Origin: an uncultured bacterium
GTDB taxonomy: Bacteria; Bacillota; Clostridia; TANB77; CAG-508
NCBI GenBank assembly: GCA_905214245.1
Contig: CAJMLO010000006.1
Span: 1 to 31,555, forward strand
Reading direction: 5' to 3'
Length of the DNA stretch: 31,555 bases
The notes under the pieces were generated by a model. That model was not told the DNA's origin. It saw nothing but the letters and a program-made list of their open reading frames with translations, and made no database searches. Positions 7,271-15,893 of this stretch are shown here, piece after piece; the stretch's first letter is position 1, and each line of letters opens with the position of its first letter. Made by a program: the position numbers and the translations under genes.

Positions 7271-8374
7271 TCACTTTATGTAAAGTGTGGGTCTGAATGA
7301 ACCGGTGTCGTCGCTGTAAGTCGGACTGTAGTAGTAGCCGCGAACGCTGACTGGATTAGCACGGCTGTAATTACCTCCGCGCTCAACACGACCATACGTA
7401 TAGTCGGCCTCCATTGTCCATTCCAAACAATTTCCTGCAAGGTCATATATGTTTTTTGATACATCTGAGCTAACACTTCCTGTTAATTCTGGTGCATCTT
7501 TTTCATCAGTTCTTCTTTGACTGTCTCCTATATATCTACACATTGCATCCCACTGGCATCCATATATTAATGTACTTGTTACACTATTTGAATTTGCATA
7601 CAAACTTTTTGCTAAATATACGGCTCCACTTTGTCCTTCTATTTCACTTGCATTACTCATACTTGTTCCCCATGGCACATAATTATATGGTGCAACTCCT
7701 TTTTTACATACTACTGTTTGTGCTGTTGTAGCTTTTGTTCTTAATGTTGTACTATTTACCCCAGCTTCGTATCTTCCTATATAAAATCCTCCATATTTTA
7801 ATACTTGTGCTCTCATTGTATTATATTCGCTTGCTTCTGTTGAATATCCACTTGCATATGGTTCTGTATATTCAGTAGCTAATCCTGTTGTAGGTTTTCC
7901 TGTTGTTCTATCAAACTTTGTTCTTGTTAAATCATCCTCACTTCCTACTGGTATCCATACAAATTGATTTCCCATGCTTGTTCCAGATGCGTCTAATGTA
8001 TCTCCTTGTTTATCTGATATAACAAGTCCTGTTGATATATCTCCACCTACATAATAGAATCCACTTGGAAGTGGTACAGTACCAGCATTTCCATCTGCTA
8101 TTGGTGTTATATTTTTACTTGTCCAATCACTTGGTTTATCTATAACTGTTCCTGCAGGATATTTTATTTTTTTCTTTTGAGAATTATATATACTTGACTT
8201 TTTATTATTATACATTTCATATGATTCTTTTATTTTCATTGCAGTTCTAAGTTGATTTCTTCTTGAAGAACTTGCGGTTGCATAAATTGCGGATAAAATT
8301 ATTATAAAACTAAGCAGTACAATTGTTACATATACTGCCATTGAGCCTCTTTCTTCTAAAATTTTTTTCTTCAT
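7271..8374 (-). CDS. Membrane-anchored FGE/C-type-lectin-fold surface protein with hypervariable C-terminus (putative DGR target 2)
   Basis: 367 aa from ATG 8374, chosen because GGAGG lies 8 nt upstream; an ATG at 8398 would overlap nothing but has no such site. The N-terminus differs from its paralogue: basic MKKKILEERGS then a hydrophobic helix (MAVYVTIVLLSFIIILSAI) resembling minor pilin or Tad-type pseudopilin anchors. From PLPSGFYYVGGD onward it closely matches the protein at 39-1181, including FVWIPV, YIGRYEAG, CQWDAMCRYIG, IYDLAGNC, ERGGNY and C-terminal SFRPTLYIK. The region between GGNY and SFRPTL is almost wholly different. The DNA there is about 56% GC (hand count). Own promoter and terminator, so it is monocistronic. 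Ligand unknown. Confidence 0.85.
   Translation of the reverse strand: MKKKILEERGSMAVYVTIVLLSFIIILSAIYATASSSRRNQLRTAMKIKESYEMYNNKKSSIYNSQKKKIKYPAGTVIDKPSDWTSKNITPIADGNAGTVPLPSGFYYVGGDISTGLVISDKQGDTLDASGTSMGNQFVWIPVGSEDDLTRTKFDRTTGKPTTGLATEYTEPYASGYSTEASEYNTMRAQVLKYGGFYIGRYEAGVNSTTLRTKATTAQTVVCKKGVAPYNYVPWGTSMSNASEIEGQSGAVYLAKSLYANSNSVTSTLIYGCQWDAMCRYIGDSQRRTDEKDAPELTGSVSSDVSKNIYDLAGNCLEWTMEADYTYGRVERGGNYSRANPVSVRGYYYSPTYSDDTGSFRPTLYIK
7272..7287. other. Inverted repeat at the end of VR2
   Basis: CACTTTATGTAAAGTG, palindromic around its centre, overlaps the stop codon and lies 4 nt from the conserved edge of the variable block. Same position relative to the block as the repeat at 41-54. Confidence 0.4.
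7292..7405 (-). other. Candidate DGR variable region VR2
   Basis: Gap-free counterpart of 60-173, with 48 of 114 columns different while the adjoining 19 nt (7273-7291) are identical. The encoded residues swing between aromatic, charged and small at the same positions (for example Tyr-Tyr-Tyr here against Gly-Ser-Gly in the paralogue). Substitutions without indels, confined to the last part of a lectin-like domain, fit mutagenic retrohoming. Confidence 0.7.
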
Positions 8375-8410
8375 TTGCATATCCTCCGATTTTCTCATAA
8401 ATCTACCTAT

Positions 8411-8439
8411 ATAATAATTTAAAATTAATTTATTGTCAA
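8411..8439 (-). promoter_or_regulatory. Sigma-A promoter for the second surface-protein gene
   Basis: Minus-strand TTGACA (8439-8434), 17 nt, TATTAT (8416-8411), about 40 nt upstream of ATG 8374. Confidence 0.75.
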
Positions 8440-8488
8440 TTAATTATATCAATTTTTCATACATTTATACTTTTTATTTTGATTTCTA

Positions 8489-8517
8489 TTGATAATTTTA
8501 GCTAAAAAATATATAAT
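8489..8517 (+). promoter_or_regulatory. Sigma-A promoter for lepB-holB-ricT-ferredoxin
   Basis: TTGATA (8489-8494), 17 nt, TATAAT (8512-8517), 36 nt before ATG 8554. Divergent from 8411-8439. Confidence 0.8.
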
Positions 8518-8553
8518 ATACTTGTGTATTTTTATTTAAAGGAGATTTTAAAA

Positions 8554-9201
8554 ATGGAATTAAGTAGCAAAACAAAAGATATTTTAGAATGGATTGCATG
8601 CATTTTAATTGCGCTTGTTTTAGCTTTGGTAATTAGATATTATGTTGGAACACCTACAATAGTACAACAAGTTTCTATGTATCCAACTTTAAAGCAAAAT
8701 CAACGTCTTATTTTAAATAGATGGGTTCGCACAACAAAAACTATGCCAAACCGTGGAGATATAATTACTTTTGAAGCACCTTCAAGTGATTCGTATATTT
8801 TGCCTACTCAATCTGATAGTAACAATGTTACAGCAAAATATTCTAATGAACCTACAAGTTTCTTTGGTAAATTAGTACGCTATGGCTTAGAAATTGGAAA
8901 AGATAGTTATATAAAAAGAGTTATTGCTCTTCCAGGAGAACATATTTATATTACAGACGGAAAGGTTTATATAAATGGAGAAGAGTTAAAAGAAGATTAC
9001 CTTCAACCACAAATTACTACATCTGTAAAAGATTGCCCTTATTATGATTTAACAGTTCCAGAAAATTGTGTTTTTGTTATGGGAGATAATAGACCAGAAT
9101 CAACAGATAGTAGAAGATTTGGATGTATTCCACTTGAAAAAATTGAAAGTAAAGTTTGGATTCGTTTTTGGCCACTTAATTTATTTGGAAAAGTACAATA
9201 G
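8554..9201 (+). CDS. lepB: Type I signal peptidase
   Basis: 215 aa from ATG 8554, which has AAAGGAG upstream; a GTG at 8524 falls at the expected transcription start and is rejected. One N-terminal membrane helix (about 11-30), then catalytic Ser41 in SMYPTL and general base Lys121 in YIKRVIALPGE; downstream GDNRPESTDSR and FGCIPLEKI are the family's conserved box. The enzyme removes Sec/Tat signal peptides at the outer face of the membrane. The loop between Ser and Lys boxes (about 75-115) is longer than in minimal SipS. First gene of a four-gene plus-strand operon, 24 nt before holB. Confidence 0.95.
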   Translation: MELSSKTKDILEWIACILIALVLALVIRYYVGTPTIVQQVSMYPTLKQNQRLILNRWVRTTKTMPNRGDIITFEAPSSDSYILPTQSDSNNVTAKYSNEPTSFFGKLVRYGLEIGKDSYIKRVIALPGEHIYITDGKVYINGEELKEDYLQPQITTSVKDCPYYDLTVPENCVFVMGDNRPESTDSRRFGCIPLEKIESKVWIRFWPLNLFGKVQ

Positions 9202-9225
9202 TTTAAAATTTAGGAGGGATATGGT

Positions 9226-10090
9226 TTGAGTTTTGAAAATATTGTTGGAAATAAAGAAGTTAAACACCTATTAATTCATTCTGTTTCCACTTCTAATATA
9301 TTACATAGTTACATGTTTGTTGGAATAGATGGAATAGGAAAATGCTTATTTGCAAAGGAATTTGCAAGAGAAATACTAGCATCTACGGTTGAACTTGATA
9401 ATAATCCAGATTTTATGCTTATAGATGCCGAAGATGGTAAAAGTATCAAAATAGAGCAAGTACGTTACATGCAAGAAAAAATTGCTGAAAAACCTATTAC
9501 AGCAAACAAAAAAGTTTATATAATTAATAATAGTGATACTATGACAAAAGAAGCACAAAATTGTCTTCTTAAAACTTTAGAAGAACCACCTGAATATGCA
9601 GTAATTATTCTTATTCTTGCAAATGAAAACAACATGTTAAACACTATCAAATCACGTTGTACAAAAATAATGTTTAACCCACTTTCGAAAGAAGAAATCC
9701 TGTATTATTTTAATTCAAATGATTTAGATATGCCAAATGAAAGAACATTAAAATTATGTTCACGGAAGCATTGGAAGATTGTTGAAAATGCAAGATGAGT
9801 CAATAAATTATGACCAAATAGATGAGATTTTTGAAAACATCGAAAGTCTTGATATGATTGATGTTTGGAAAAATAGTGATGTTTTATATCAATCAAAAGA
9901 AAATATCACTCATTTACTTGAATATATAAATATTATTTTATTTGAAAAATTAAAACAAACAAATAATTTACATTATAGTAATTGCATTTCTTATGTGGAA
10001 CAAACAAAGAGTAGGTTATCATCAAACGCAAATTTTGATATGTGTATTGATAATCTTTTACTAAAAGTATGGGAGGAATTTCATGAATAA
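9226..10090 (+). CDS. holB: DNA polymerase III subunit delta' (HolB), frameshifted at about 9763
   Basis: The reading frame is split: 9226-9798 ends early in nonsense (HWKIVENAR), and the continuation lies in the next frame to 10090. Deleting one C at 9763 (TTCACGGAAGC) restores a continuous 287-aa protein reading through CSGSIGRLLKMQDE. Visible features: FVGIDGIGKCLFAKEFA (degenerate Walker A), KIEQVRYMQEKI, VYIINNSDTMTKEAQNCLLKTLEEPP (SRC-region-like) and IKSRCTKIMF, as in clamp-loader delta'. Starts at TTG 9226 with GGAGG 8 nt upstream; the ATG at 9221 stops at once. HolB is normally essential, so an artefact or a correctable frameshift is more likely than loss. Overlaps ricT by 8 nt, as in the Bacillus holB-yaaT order. 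Confidence 0.85.
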
Positions 10091-11006
10091 TATAGTCGGA
10101 GTTAGATTTAAGAAACCTGGCAAAATATATTTTTTTGATCCAGGTTATTTAAAAATAAATCAAAAAGATAAAGTAATTGTTGAAACATCTTTTGGAGAAG
10201 AGCTTGGAGAAGTTGTTATAAATAAAAGAAATATGTCAAATTCTAAGCTATCAGCACCTTTAAAAAAAGTTATTAGAATTGCAACTTCAAAAGATTTGAA
10301 GCACTATGAAGAAAACAAAAAGAAAGAAAAAGAAGCTTTTAAAATATGTGAAGATAAAATAAAAAAATACAAACTTGACATGCATCTAACAGATGTTGAA
10401 TACAAATTTGACAACAGCAAAATATTGTTTTACTTTACAGCTGATGGAAGAATTGACTTTAGAGAGCTTGTAAAGGATTTAGCGTCTATATTTAAAACAA
10501 GAATTGAACTTAGACAAATAGGTGTAAGAGATGAAGTAAAACGTATTGGTGGAAATGGAGTTTGTGGTAGAGAACTTTGTTGTTGCTCATTTTTAAATGA
10601 TTTCGAAACGGTGTCTATAAAAATGGCAAAAGAACAAAATATATCATTAAATCCTTCTAAAATATCTGGAAACTGTGGCAGACTTATGTGTTGCCTAAAA
10701 TATGAGCAAGATGTATATGAAGATAAATTAAAAAGACTTCCTAAAATAGGTTCAACAGTTAAAACAGTTGATGGAGAAGGAATAGTAGATTCTATTGAAA
10801 CATTAAAAGAAATTGTAAGAATTAAATTTAAAGATGAAGATGATAATAATTTTTATAAAAAATATCCTGCATCTGAAGTTAAAATTATAAAAAATGGATC
10901 TGTTAATAAAATGGATGATGAAGAAAAAGAAAATTTAAAAGAACTTCAAAAACTAGAAGAACTTGAAAAACAAGACAGTAAAAATAAAATAGAAGATGAC
11001 ATTTAA
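10083..11006 (+). CDS. ricT: PSP1-domain iron-sulfur protein RicT (YaaT)
   Basis: 307 aa. The PSP1 domain carries the family's Cys-rich clusters: CGRELCCCSF near residue 160 and CGRLMCC near residue 198, which in Bacillus bind Fe-S clusters shared with RicA and RicF. N-terminus VGVRFKKPGKIYFFDPG is typical. The C-terminal roughly 40 residues are acidic and Lys-rich, making it somewhat longer than Bacillus YaaT. The Bacillus Ric complex affects RNase Y-dependent RNA maturation and development. ATG 10083 overlaps the end of holB, preceded by GGGAGG. The partner genes ricA/ricF are not in the window. Confidence 0.92.
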   Translation: MNNIVGVRFKKPGKIYFFDPGYLKINQKDKVIVETSFGEELGEVVINKRNMSNSKLSAPLKKVIRIATSKDLKHYEENKKKEKEAFKICEDKIKKYKLDMHLTDVEYKFDNSKILFYFTADGRIDFRELVKDLASIFKTRIELRQIGVRDEVKRIGGNGVCGRELCCCSFLNDFETVSIKMAKEQNISLNPSKISGNCGRLMCCLKYEQDVYEDKLKRLPKIGSTVKTVDGEGIVDSIETLKEIVRIKFKDEDDNNFYKKYPASEVKIIKNGSVNKMDDEEKENLKELQKLEELEKQDSKNKIEDDI

Positions 11007-11019
11007 GGAGGTGAATATT

Positions 11020-11190
11020 ATGGCATATAAAATTACAGATAAATGTATCAGTTGTGGAGCTTGCAGTGCAGCATGTCCTGTATCTTGCATTTCACAAGGT
11101 GATGATAAATATGTTATTGATCCTGATAGTTGTATCGAATGTGGTACATGTGCAGGTGTTTGCCCTGTAAGTGCTCCAGAACTTGATTAA
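11020..11190 (+). CDS. Small 2[4Fe-4S] ferredoxin
   Basis: 56 aa from ATG 11020 with AAGGAGG upstream (an upstream in-frame start at 10996 lacks a site and overlaps ricT). Two classical cluster motifs, CISCGACSAACPVSC and CIECGTCAGVCPVS, give the clostridial-type bacterial ferredoxin. It is a low-potential electron carrier, and is convergent with the por operon, whose enzyme needs such an acceptor. Last gene of the lepB-holB-ricT operon. Confidence 0.95.
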   Translation: MAYKITDKCISCGACSAACPVSCISQGDDKYVIDPDSCIECGTCAGVCPVSAPELD

Positions 11191-11198
11191 AAAAGATA

Positions 11199-11238
11199 AA
11201 AAAGAAGTTAGCAATACATTATGCTAACTTCTCTTTTT
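11199..11238. terminator. Bidirectional terminator between ferredoxin and porB
   Basis: Stem GAAGTTAGCA/TGCTAACTTC with an A-rich 5' flank and T-rich 3' flank on both strands. It lies between convergent stop codons. Confidence 0.85.
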
Positions 11239-12191
11239 TATTCTTTATTTGTCATTTCTTCTAAATTTAGAAGCTCTTGCCATCTTTTATCAACTTCTTT
11301 TTGAAATTCTTCAATCATCCACTCATTTCCAGGTTTAAACATATGTTTAAATCTTTTTTGTGGTCTTAAAAATTCTTCTACTGGTAATTTTTTAGCTGGC
11401 TTATATGTTATTTTGTATTTTCCATCAACAACTTCATAAAGTGGCCAATAACAAGTTTCAACTGCAAGTTTATTCATTTCCATTAGTCTATCTGTATCAT
11501 ATCCCCATCCTCTTGGGCATGGTGATAATACATTTAAAAATGCTGGTCCTTCTGTATAAATTGCTTTTTCTGCTTTTTCATACAAATCTTTGTAGTTATT
11601 TACTGCAATTGATTGAGCAACATATGGTATATGATGTGAAACCATGATTTCAGTTAAATCTTTTCTTGATTGCATTTTTCCTGGGATAACGCTTCCAGCA
11701 GGACTTGTTGTTGTGTCTGCAAATTTTGGTGTTGCAGATGATCTTTGGATACCTGTGTTCATGTACGCTCCATTATCATAGCAAACATAAACCATGTCGT
11801 GTCCTCTTTCCATCGCACCAGATAAACTTTGAAGTCCTATATCATATGTTCCACCATCTCCACCAAAAGTAATAAATTTTGTTGTTTTATCTTCTGGTAG
11901 TTTTCCTTGTCTTTTTAATGATTTATACGCTGCCTCAACTCCTGAACAAGTTGCTGCTGCATTTTCAAAAGCTGTGTGAATGTATGAATCTTTCCATGCT
12001 GTATATGGATATATAAAGCTTGATACTTCCATACATCCTGTTGCATTTGATATAACTGCATGATCTTCTGGCTTTAGTGCTCTTAATATCATTCTTGCTA
12101 CTGATGGAGCCCCACAACCTGCACACATTCTGTGTCCAGCAGTAAATCTTGAAGGCTTTGTAGCCATTACTTCTTTTAAATTATATGCCAT
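11238..12191 (-). CDS. porB: Pyruvate:ferredoxin oxidoreductase beta subunit (2-oxoacid family)
   Basis: 317 aa. The thiamine-diphosphate subunit: CAGCGAPS near residues 22-29 supplies Cys ligands for a [4Fe-4S] cluster, GGDGGTYDIG near residue 110 is the TPP/Mg site start, followed by CYDNGAYMNTGIQRS. It decarboxylates pyruvate with CoA to acetyl-CoA and passes electrons to ferredoxin. Follows porA by 4 nt; RBS AAAGGAG. Last gene of the porC-D-A-B operon. Substrate pyruvate is inferred from the close Por-type motifs and order; another 2-oxoacid cannot be excluded. Confidence 0.94.
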   Translation of the reverse strand: MAYNLKEVMATKPSRFTAGHRMCAGCGAPSVARMILRALKPEDHAVISNATGCMEVSSFIYPYTAWKDSYIHTAFENAAATCSGVEAAYKSLKRQGKLPEDKTTKFITFGGDGGTYDIGLQSLSGAMERGHDMVYVCYDNGAYMNTGIQRSSATPKFADTTTSPAGSVIPGKMQSRKDLTEIMVSHHIPYVAQSIAVNNYKDLYEKAEKAIYTEGPAFLNVLSPCPRGWGYDTDRLMEMNKLAVETCYWPLYEVVDGKYKITYKPAKKLPVEEFLRPQKRFKHMFKPGNEWMIEEFQKEVDKRWQELLNLEEMTNKE

Positions 12192-12195
12192 GTTA

Positions 12196-13380
12196 TTACT
12201 CCTTTCTTAGACCTAAATATCTATATGGATTTTCTACTTTTCCTGAATCTGCAACTTCTTGCAAATCTGTATATACTTGCTCAATTTCTTTTGTTGTTGT
12301 ATCTCTTCCACCTATTCCATAAACATAGCTTAAAGCTTTAACATTGTTTCCATTTACATACATTCCTGAAACAACATCTTCAAATAATGCTCCGCCAACT
12401 CCATTTAAAGAATCTGCTTTATCAAGAACTGCAACAGCTTTTAAGTGTGACAAGCTCTTTGCAATTTCTTCTGCTGGAAATGGTCTAAATACACGAACTT
12501 TTAGCATTCCAGCTTTTATTCCTTTTTCTCTTAAAGAATCAACTACATCTTTTGTAGTTCCTGCTGTTGAGTTCATACAAACAACTGCAATTTCTGCATC
12601 ATCCAATCTATATTCTTCAAACAAGTCATATTTTCTTCCTGTCATTTTTTCGAATTCTTTTGCAACTTCAAGAATTACTTTTTTAGCATTTCTCATAGCT
12701 TCTGCTTGTTGATATTTATGTTCAAATAAATATGCTTGTAAATCCATTGGCCCAATAGCCATAGGTTCTTTATCGTTTAATAAATAATGTGCTGGTTTAT
12801 ATTTTCCAACAAATTCTTTTACTTTTTCATCTTCAATTAATTCAATATTTTCAATTGAATGTGATGTAATAAATCCATCTTGGCATACCATTAATGGTAA
12901 TAAAACATCTTTATTTTCTGCAATTTTATGTGCCATAATTAAATTATCATATGCTTCTTGATTGTTCTCTGAAAATAGCATAATCCATCCACTATCACGT
13001 ACACCCATTGCATCTGAATGGTCATTATGTATATTAAGTGGCCCTGATACTGCACGGTTTACCAAAGACATAACTATTGGTAATCTTAAACTAGAAGCAA
13101 TATATATCATTTCCCACATTAAAGAAAGACCATTTGCTGATGTTGCCGTCATAGCTCTTGCTCCTGCTGCTTCTGCACCTATACATGCACTCATAGCACT
13201 ATGCTCACTTTCTACTGCAACAAATTCTGTATCAACACTGCCATTGCTTACAAATGTTGAAAAATATTGTGGTATTTCTGTTGATGGTGTAATTGGAAAT
13301 GCTGCAACTACATCAGGATTAATTTGTTTCATTGCAGTAGCTGCTGCTTCATTTCCACTTAAACGTTCTCTTATACTCAT
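12196..13380 (-). CDS. porA: Pyruvate:ferredoxin oxidoreductase alpha subunit
   Basis: 394 aa. N-terminal domain starts SGNEAAATAMKQINPDVVAAFPITPSTE, the hallmark of the PorA pyrimidine-binding fold; EFVAVESEHSAMSACIGAEAAGARAMTATS contains the conserved Glu region, and LNIHNDHSD follows. The C-terminal part (about 260-394) with VVCMNSTAGTTKDVVD and VRVFRPFP is the transketolase-C-like domain. Pairs with PorB to form the active site. ATG 13380 is preceded by AAGGAGG. Confidence 0.95.
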   Translation of the reverse strand: MSIRERLSGNEAAATAMKQINPDVVAAFPITPSTEIPQYFSTFVSNGSVDTEFVAVESEHSAMSACIGAEAAGARAMTATSANGLSLMWEMIYIASSLRLPIVMSLVNRAVSGPLNIHNDHSDAMGVRDSGWIMLFSENNQEAYDNLIMAHKIAENKDVLLPLMVCQDGFITSHSIENIELIEDEKVKEFVGKYKPAHYLLNDKEPMAIGPMDLQAYLFEHKYQQAEAMRNAKKVILEVAKEFEKMTGRKYDLFEEYRLDDAEIAVVCMNSTAGTTKDVVDSLREKGIKAGMLKVRVFRPFPAEEIAKSLSHLKAVAVLDKADSLNGVGGALFEDVVSGMYVNGNNVKALSYVYGIGGRDTTTKEIEQVYTDLQEVADSGKVENPYRYLGLRKE

Positions 13381-13393
13381 ATATTACTCCTCC

Positions 13394-13678
13394 TTATTCT
13401 TTCATTTCAATTGCTCCAAATGGGCATACTTTTGCACAAACACCGCATCCTTTGCAGTAATCATAATTAAAATCTGTTCTCTTTTGATCTTTTCCTACTG
13501 GAATTGCATCATCTGGACATACAGGAAAACATAGTCCACATTGTTTGCATTTATCTGATAGAAAAACAGGTTTCATACTTCTCCAATCACCTGTCTTGAA
13601 TTCTCTTGCATTTCCCGCATCATAGATATTTCCGCCAATTGTCATATCACATGCAGGTGTATTTTTATCAATTTGCAT
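13394..13678 (-). CDS. porD: Pyruvate:ferredoxin oxidoreductase delta subunit (2[4Fe-4S])
   Basis: 94 aa. Two cluster motifs, CKQCGLCFPVCPDDAI and CKGCGVCAKVCPFGAI, after an N-terminal segment with TGDWRSMKPV that is typical of PorD. Carries electrons from the TPP-site cluster to external ferredoxin. Between porC and porA, with short gaps. Confidence 0.95.
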   Translation of the reverse strand: MQIDKNTPACDMTIGGNIYDAGNAREFKTGDWRSMKPVFLSDKCKQCGLCFPVCPDDAIPVGKDQKRTDFNYDYCKGCGVCAKVCPFGAIEMKE

Positions 13679-13693
13679 GATTTTTGCCTCCTT

Positions 13694-14278
13694 TTAATTA
13701 ATTTCTTTAACCTCATTTAAAGCCATCTCTAAAGCTTTCATATTTCCTTCAATAACTTCTGGTTTTTTTGCAAATTTATGTTTAAAAGATCCTTGCATAT
13801 CTTCTAAAAAATCTTTTTCATCCATTACTTTGCTTACTTTAACAATTGCCGCAAGCATTGGAGTATTTGGAAAATACCTTCCAAGTGTCTCCATTGATAC
13901 TTTTCTTGCATCAATAGTAAATATCTTTCCTTTATATCCTTTTAATGCTGTTTTTAGATAATCGGCGTCTTTTGTTGTATTAATAACTATTGCACCATCT
14001 TCTTTAAGCCCTGCTGTTACGTCTACACTTTCCAAAAGACTATCATCTACTACTACAACATAATCAGGCTCATATATATTGCTATGGATACGAATTGGTT
14101 TATCACTTATCCTGTTATATGCTGTGATAGGAGCACCCATTCTTTCAGGTCCATATTCAGGAAATCCTTGAATATATTTTCCTGTGTTAAATGCTGCATC
14201 TGCAAGTAATAAAGACGCTGTTTTAGCACCTTGACCACCTCTACCATGCCATCTAATTTCTACTAAATTATTACTCAT
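13694..14278 (-). CDS. porC: Pyruvate:ferredoxin oxidoreductase gamma subunit
   Basis: 194 aa. WHGRGGQGAKTASLLLADAAF at the N-terminus is the gamma-subunit signature, with FPEYGPERMGAP and GRYFPNTPMLAA following. The gamma domain helps bind CoA in related enzymes. First gene of porC-D-A-B: the four-subunit arrangement of archaea and some anaerobic bacteria rather than the single-chain PFOR common in clostridia. ATG 14278 follows AAAGGAGG. Confidence 0.94.
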   Translation of the reverse strand: MSNNLVEIRWHGRGGQGAKTASLLLADAAFNTGKYIQGFPEYGPERMGAPITAYNRISDKPIRIHSNIYEPDYVVVVDDSLLESVDVTAGLKEDGAIVINTTKDADYLKTALKGYKGKIFTIDARKVSMETLGRYFPNTPMLAAIVKVSKVMDEKDFLEDMQGSFKHKFAKKPEVIEGNMKALEMALNEVKEIN

Positions 14279-14313
14279 TTATAGAAACCTCCTTTTTCAA
14301 AATTGATATTTTA

Positions 14314-14342
14314 AGTATATTACTTATTAACAAAATAGTCAA
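14314..14342 (-). promoter_or_regulatory. Sigma-A promoter for porCDAB
   Basis: Minus-strand TTGACT (14342-14337), 17 nt, TATACT (14319-14314), about 36 nt upstream of porC. Confidence 0.8.
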
Positions 14343-14401
14343 GAAAATAGCTGTTTATTATACTATATAGTCTATTAAAGCATAATCAGTCTAATAAATA
14401 A

Positions 14402-15832
14402 TTAGGCTTTTTTTGCTGGAAGTCGAATTACAACTTCTGTTCCTTTTCCAACTTCACTTTTTATATCAATGCTTCCTTTGTTCTGGTCAAGTATTTCTTT
14501 TGCAATAGAAAGTCCAAGACCTGTTCCTCCCATCTCTCTTGTACGTGCTTTGTCAACTCTATAAAATCTTTCAAATATTCTTCCTAAATCTTCCTCAGGA
14601 ATTCCTATACCATTGTCAATTACCTTAATATATGCGTCATTATAAACAAATCCAACATATACCTTTATTGTACCGTTCTCCGGTGTATACTTTATTGCAT
14701 TAGACAATATATTTAAAACAACTCTTTCTATTCCATATTTATCAGCTTGAACTGGTGGAACACTTGCCGTAACAAAGCATTCCATATTATGTCCCTTCTT
14801 TTCTATTTCAAATTTTAATTTTTCTTGGCATTTTTTTACTAAGTCTCCAAGGTCAAACTCTGTTTCTTCCTTCTTGATTTTTTTACTATCATATCTAGAA
14901 AGTGTAAGCAAATCTGTAACAAGTTGAGCCATTCTTCTTGCCTCTGACGCAATAACATTTAAGAATCTATTTTGTGTTTCTTTATCATATTCTCCTTCAA
15001 GTAAAGTATCTGCATATCCCATAATTGATGTAATTGGAGTTTTCAGTTCATGTGATACATCAGCAACAAATTCTTTACGCATATTATCTAGTCGCACATG
15101 TTCTGTTATATCTTGTATTAAAGCAATTACTCCACCTGGTCTATCGTTTTCATCTTGAAATGGAGCAAACAATATATTTACATACTTATCTCCAACATTT
15201 TTTCTTTGTTCTGAGGAAGTCCAATTTTCCAAATATATTATTTTTTCCATGTTTATATCTATCTTTAATTTTTCAAATATCTTTTCAAAACTATCTTCTT
15301 TATCTGTTATATTAAGTAATTGTTTTGCTGCAGGGTTAATATGAATAATATTTCCATCCATATTAAATGCAATTATTCCATCTGTCATATGCAAAAGTAT
15401 TGTTTCTATTTGTTTCTTTTGCCTATTAACTTCATTTAATTTTTGTTTTAATTCTGTTGTCATTATACTAAAAGCATTTGTTAAATCTCCAACTTCACTG
15501 TCATGTGTTTCGTTTTTTTCAATTTCTACATTTTCACCAGATGCAATTTTTTCAGCACTTTTTATAAGTTTTTTCATAGGTGAAACAAGTGCTTTAGATA
15601 CAAAATATCCAACAAGTATTGATATTACAATATATACTGCTGTTGAAATAATCATTATAAATTTTGTTTGATTAATTTGTTTATTTATTGTATCAATCAT
15701 TTCAACTTGACTTCCTGCTATTGCTTCCAAATTTTTTAGCATATATATATAGCTAAGTCCAGTACCTGCAATAAGTATAATTCCTAAAATAAAAAATATT
15801 AAAACAATTTTTGTTTGTATATTTCTATTCAT
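14402..15832 (-). CDS. walK: WalK-type sensor histidine kinase
   Basis: 476 aa. Two N-terminal membrane helices (about 9-29 and 56-78) separated by only about 27 residues, so there is no extracellular sensor domain of the kind seen in Bacillus WalK. Then HAMP (about 80-132), coiled coil, PAS (about 140-240, with GIIAFNMDGNIIHINPAA-like core), HisKA with phosphorylated His in VSHELKTP (about residue 262), and HATPase with NILSNAIKY, DNGIGIP, FERFYR and GGTGLGLSI. Partner is the WalR gene 61 nt upstream. The family controls cell-wall metabolism. I see no clear terminator between its stop and the por promoter. Confidence 0.88.
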   Translation of the reverse strand: MNRNIQTKIVLIFFILGIILIAGTGLSYIYMLKNLEAIAGSQVEMIDTINKQINQTKFIMIISTAVYIVISILVGYFVSKALVSPMKKLIKSAEKIASGENVEIEKNETHDSEVGDLTNAFSIMTTELKQKLNEVNRQKKQIETILLHMTDGIIAFNMDGNIIHINPAAKQLLNITDKEDSFEKIFEKLKIDINMEKIIYLENWTSSEQRKNVGDKYVNILFAPFQDENDRPGGVIALIQDITEHVRLDNMRKEFVADVSHELKTPITSIMGYADTLLEGEYDKETQNRFLNVIASEARRMAQLVTDLLTLSRYDSKKIKKEETEFDLGDLVKKCQEKLKFEIEKKGHNMECFVTASVPPVQADKYGIERVVLNILSNAIKYTPENGTIKVYVGFVYNDAYIKVIDNGIGIPEEDLGRIFERFYRVDKARTREMGGTGLGLSIAKEILDQNKGSIDIKSEVGKGTEVVIRLPAKKA

Positions 15833-15893
15833 TTTATTTATCTCCCATTAATCAAATACAAGCACCAATAATTACTATTGATGCTTTGTTCCA

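Noticed and set aside
9376..9558. Minus-strand open frame opposite holB
   Set aside because: No ribosome site or recognisable protein; it mirrors a real coding gene.
9779..10090. A separate small gene after holB
   Set aside because: Its start has no ribosome site and its protein continues HolB in the neighbouring frame; one base removal at 9763 joins them.
14343..14401. Terminator between walK and the por promoter
   Set aside because: Short imperfect inverted repeats are present but without a stable stem or T-run on the minus strand.
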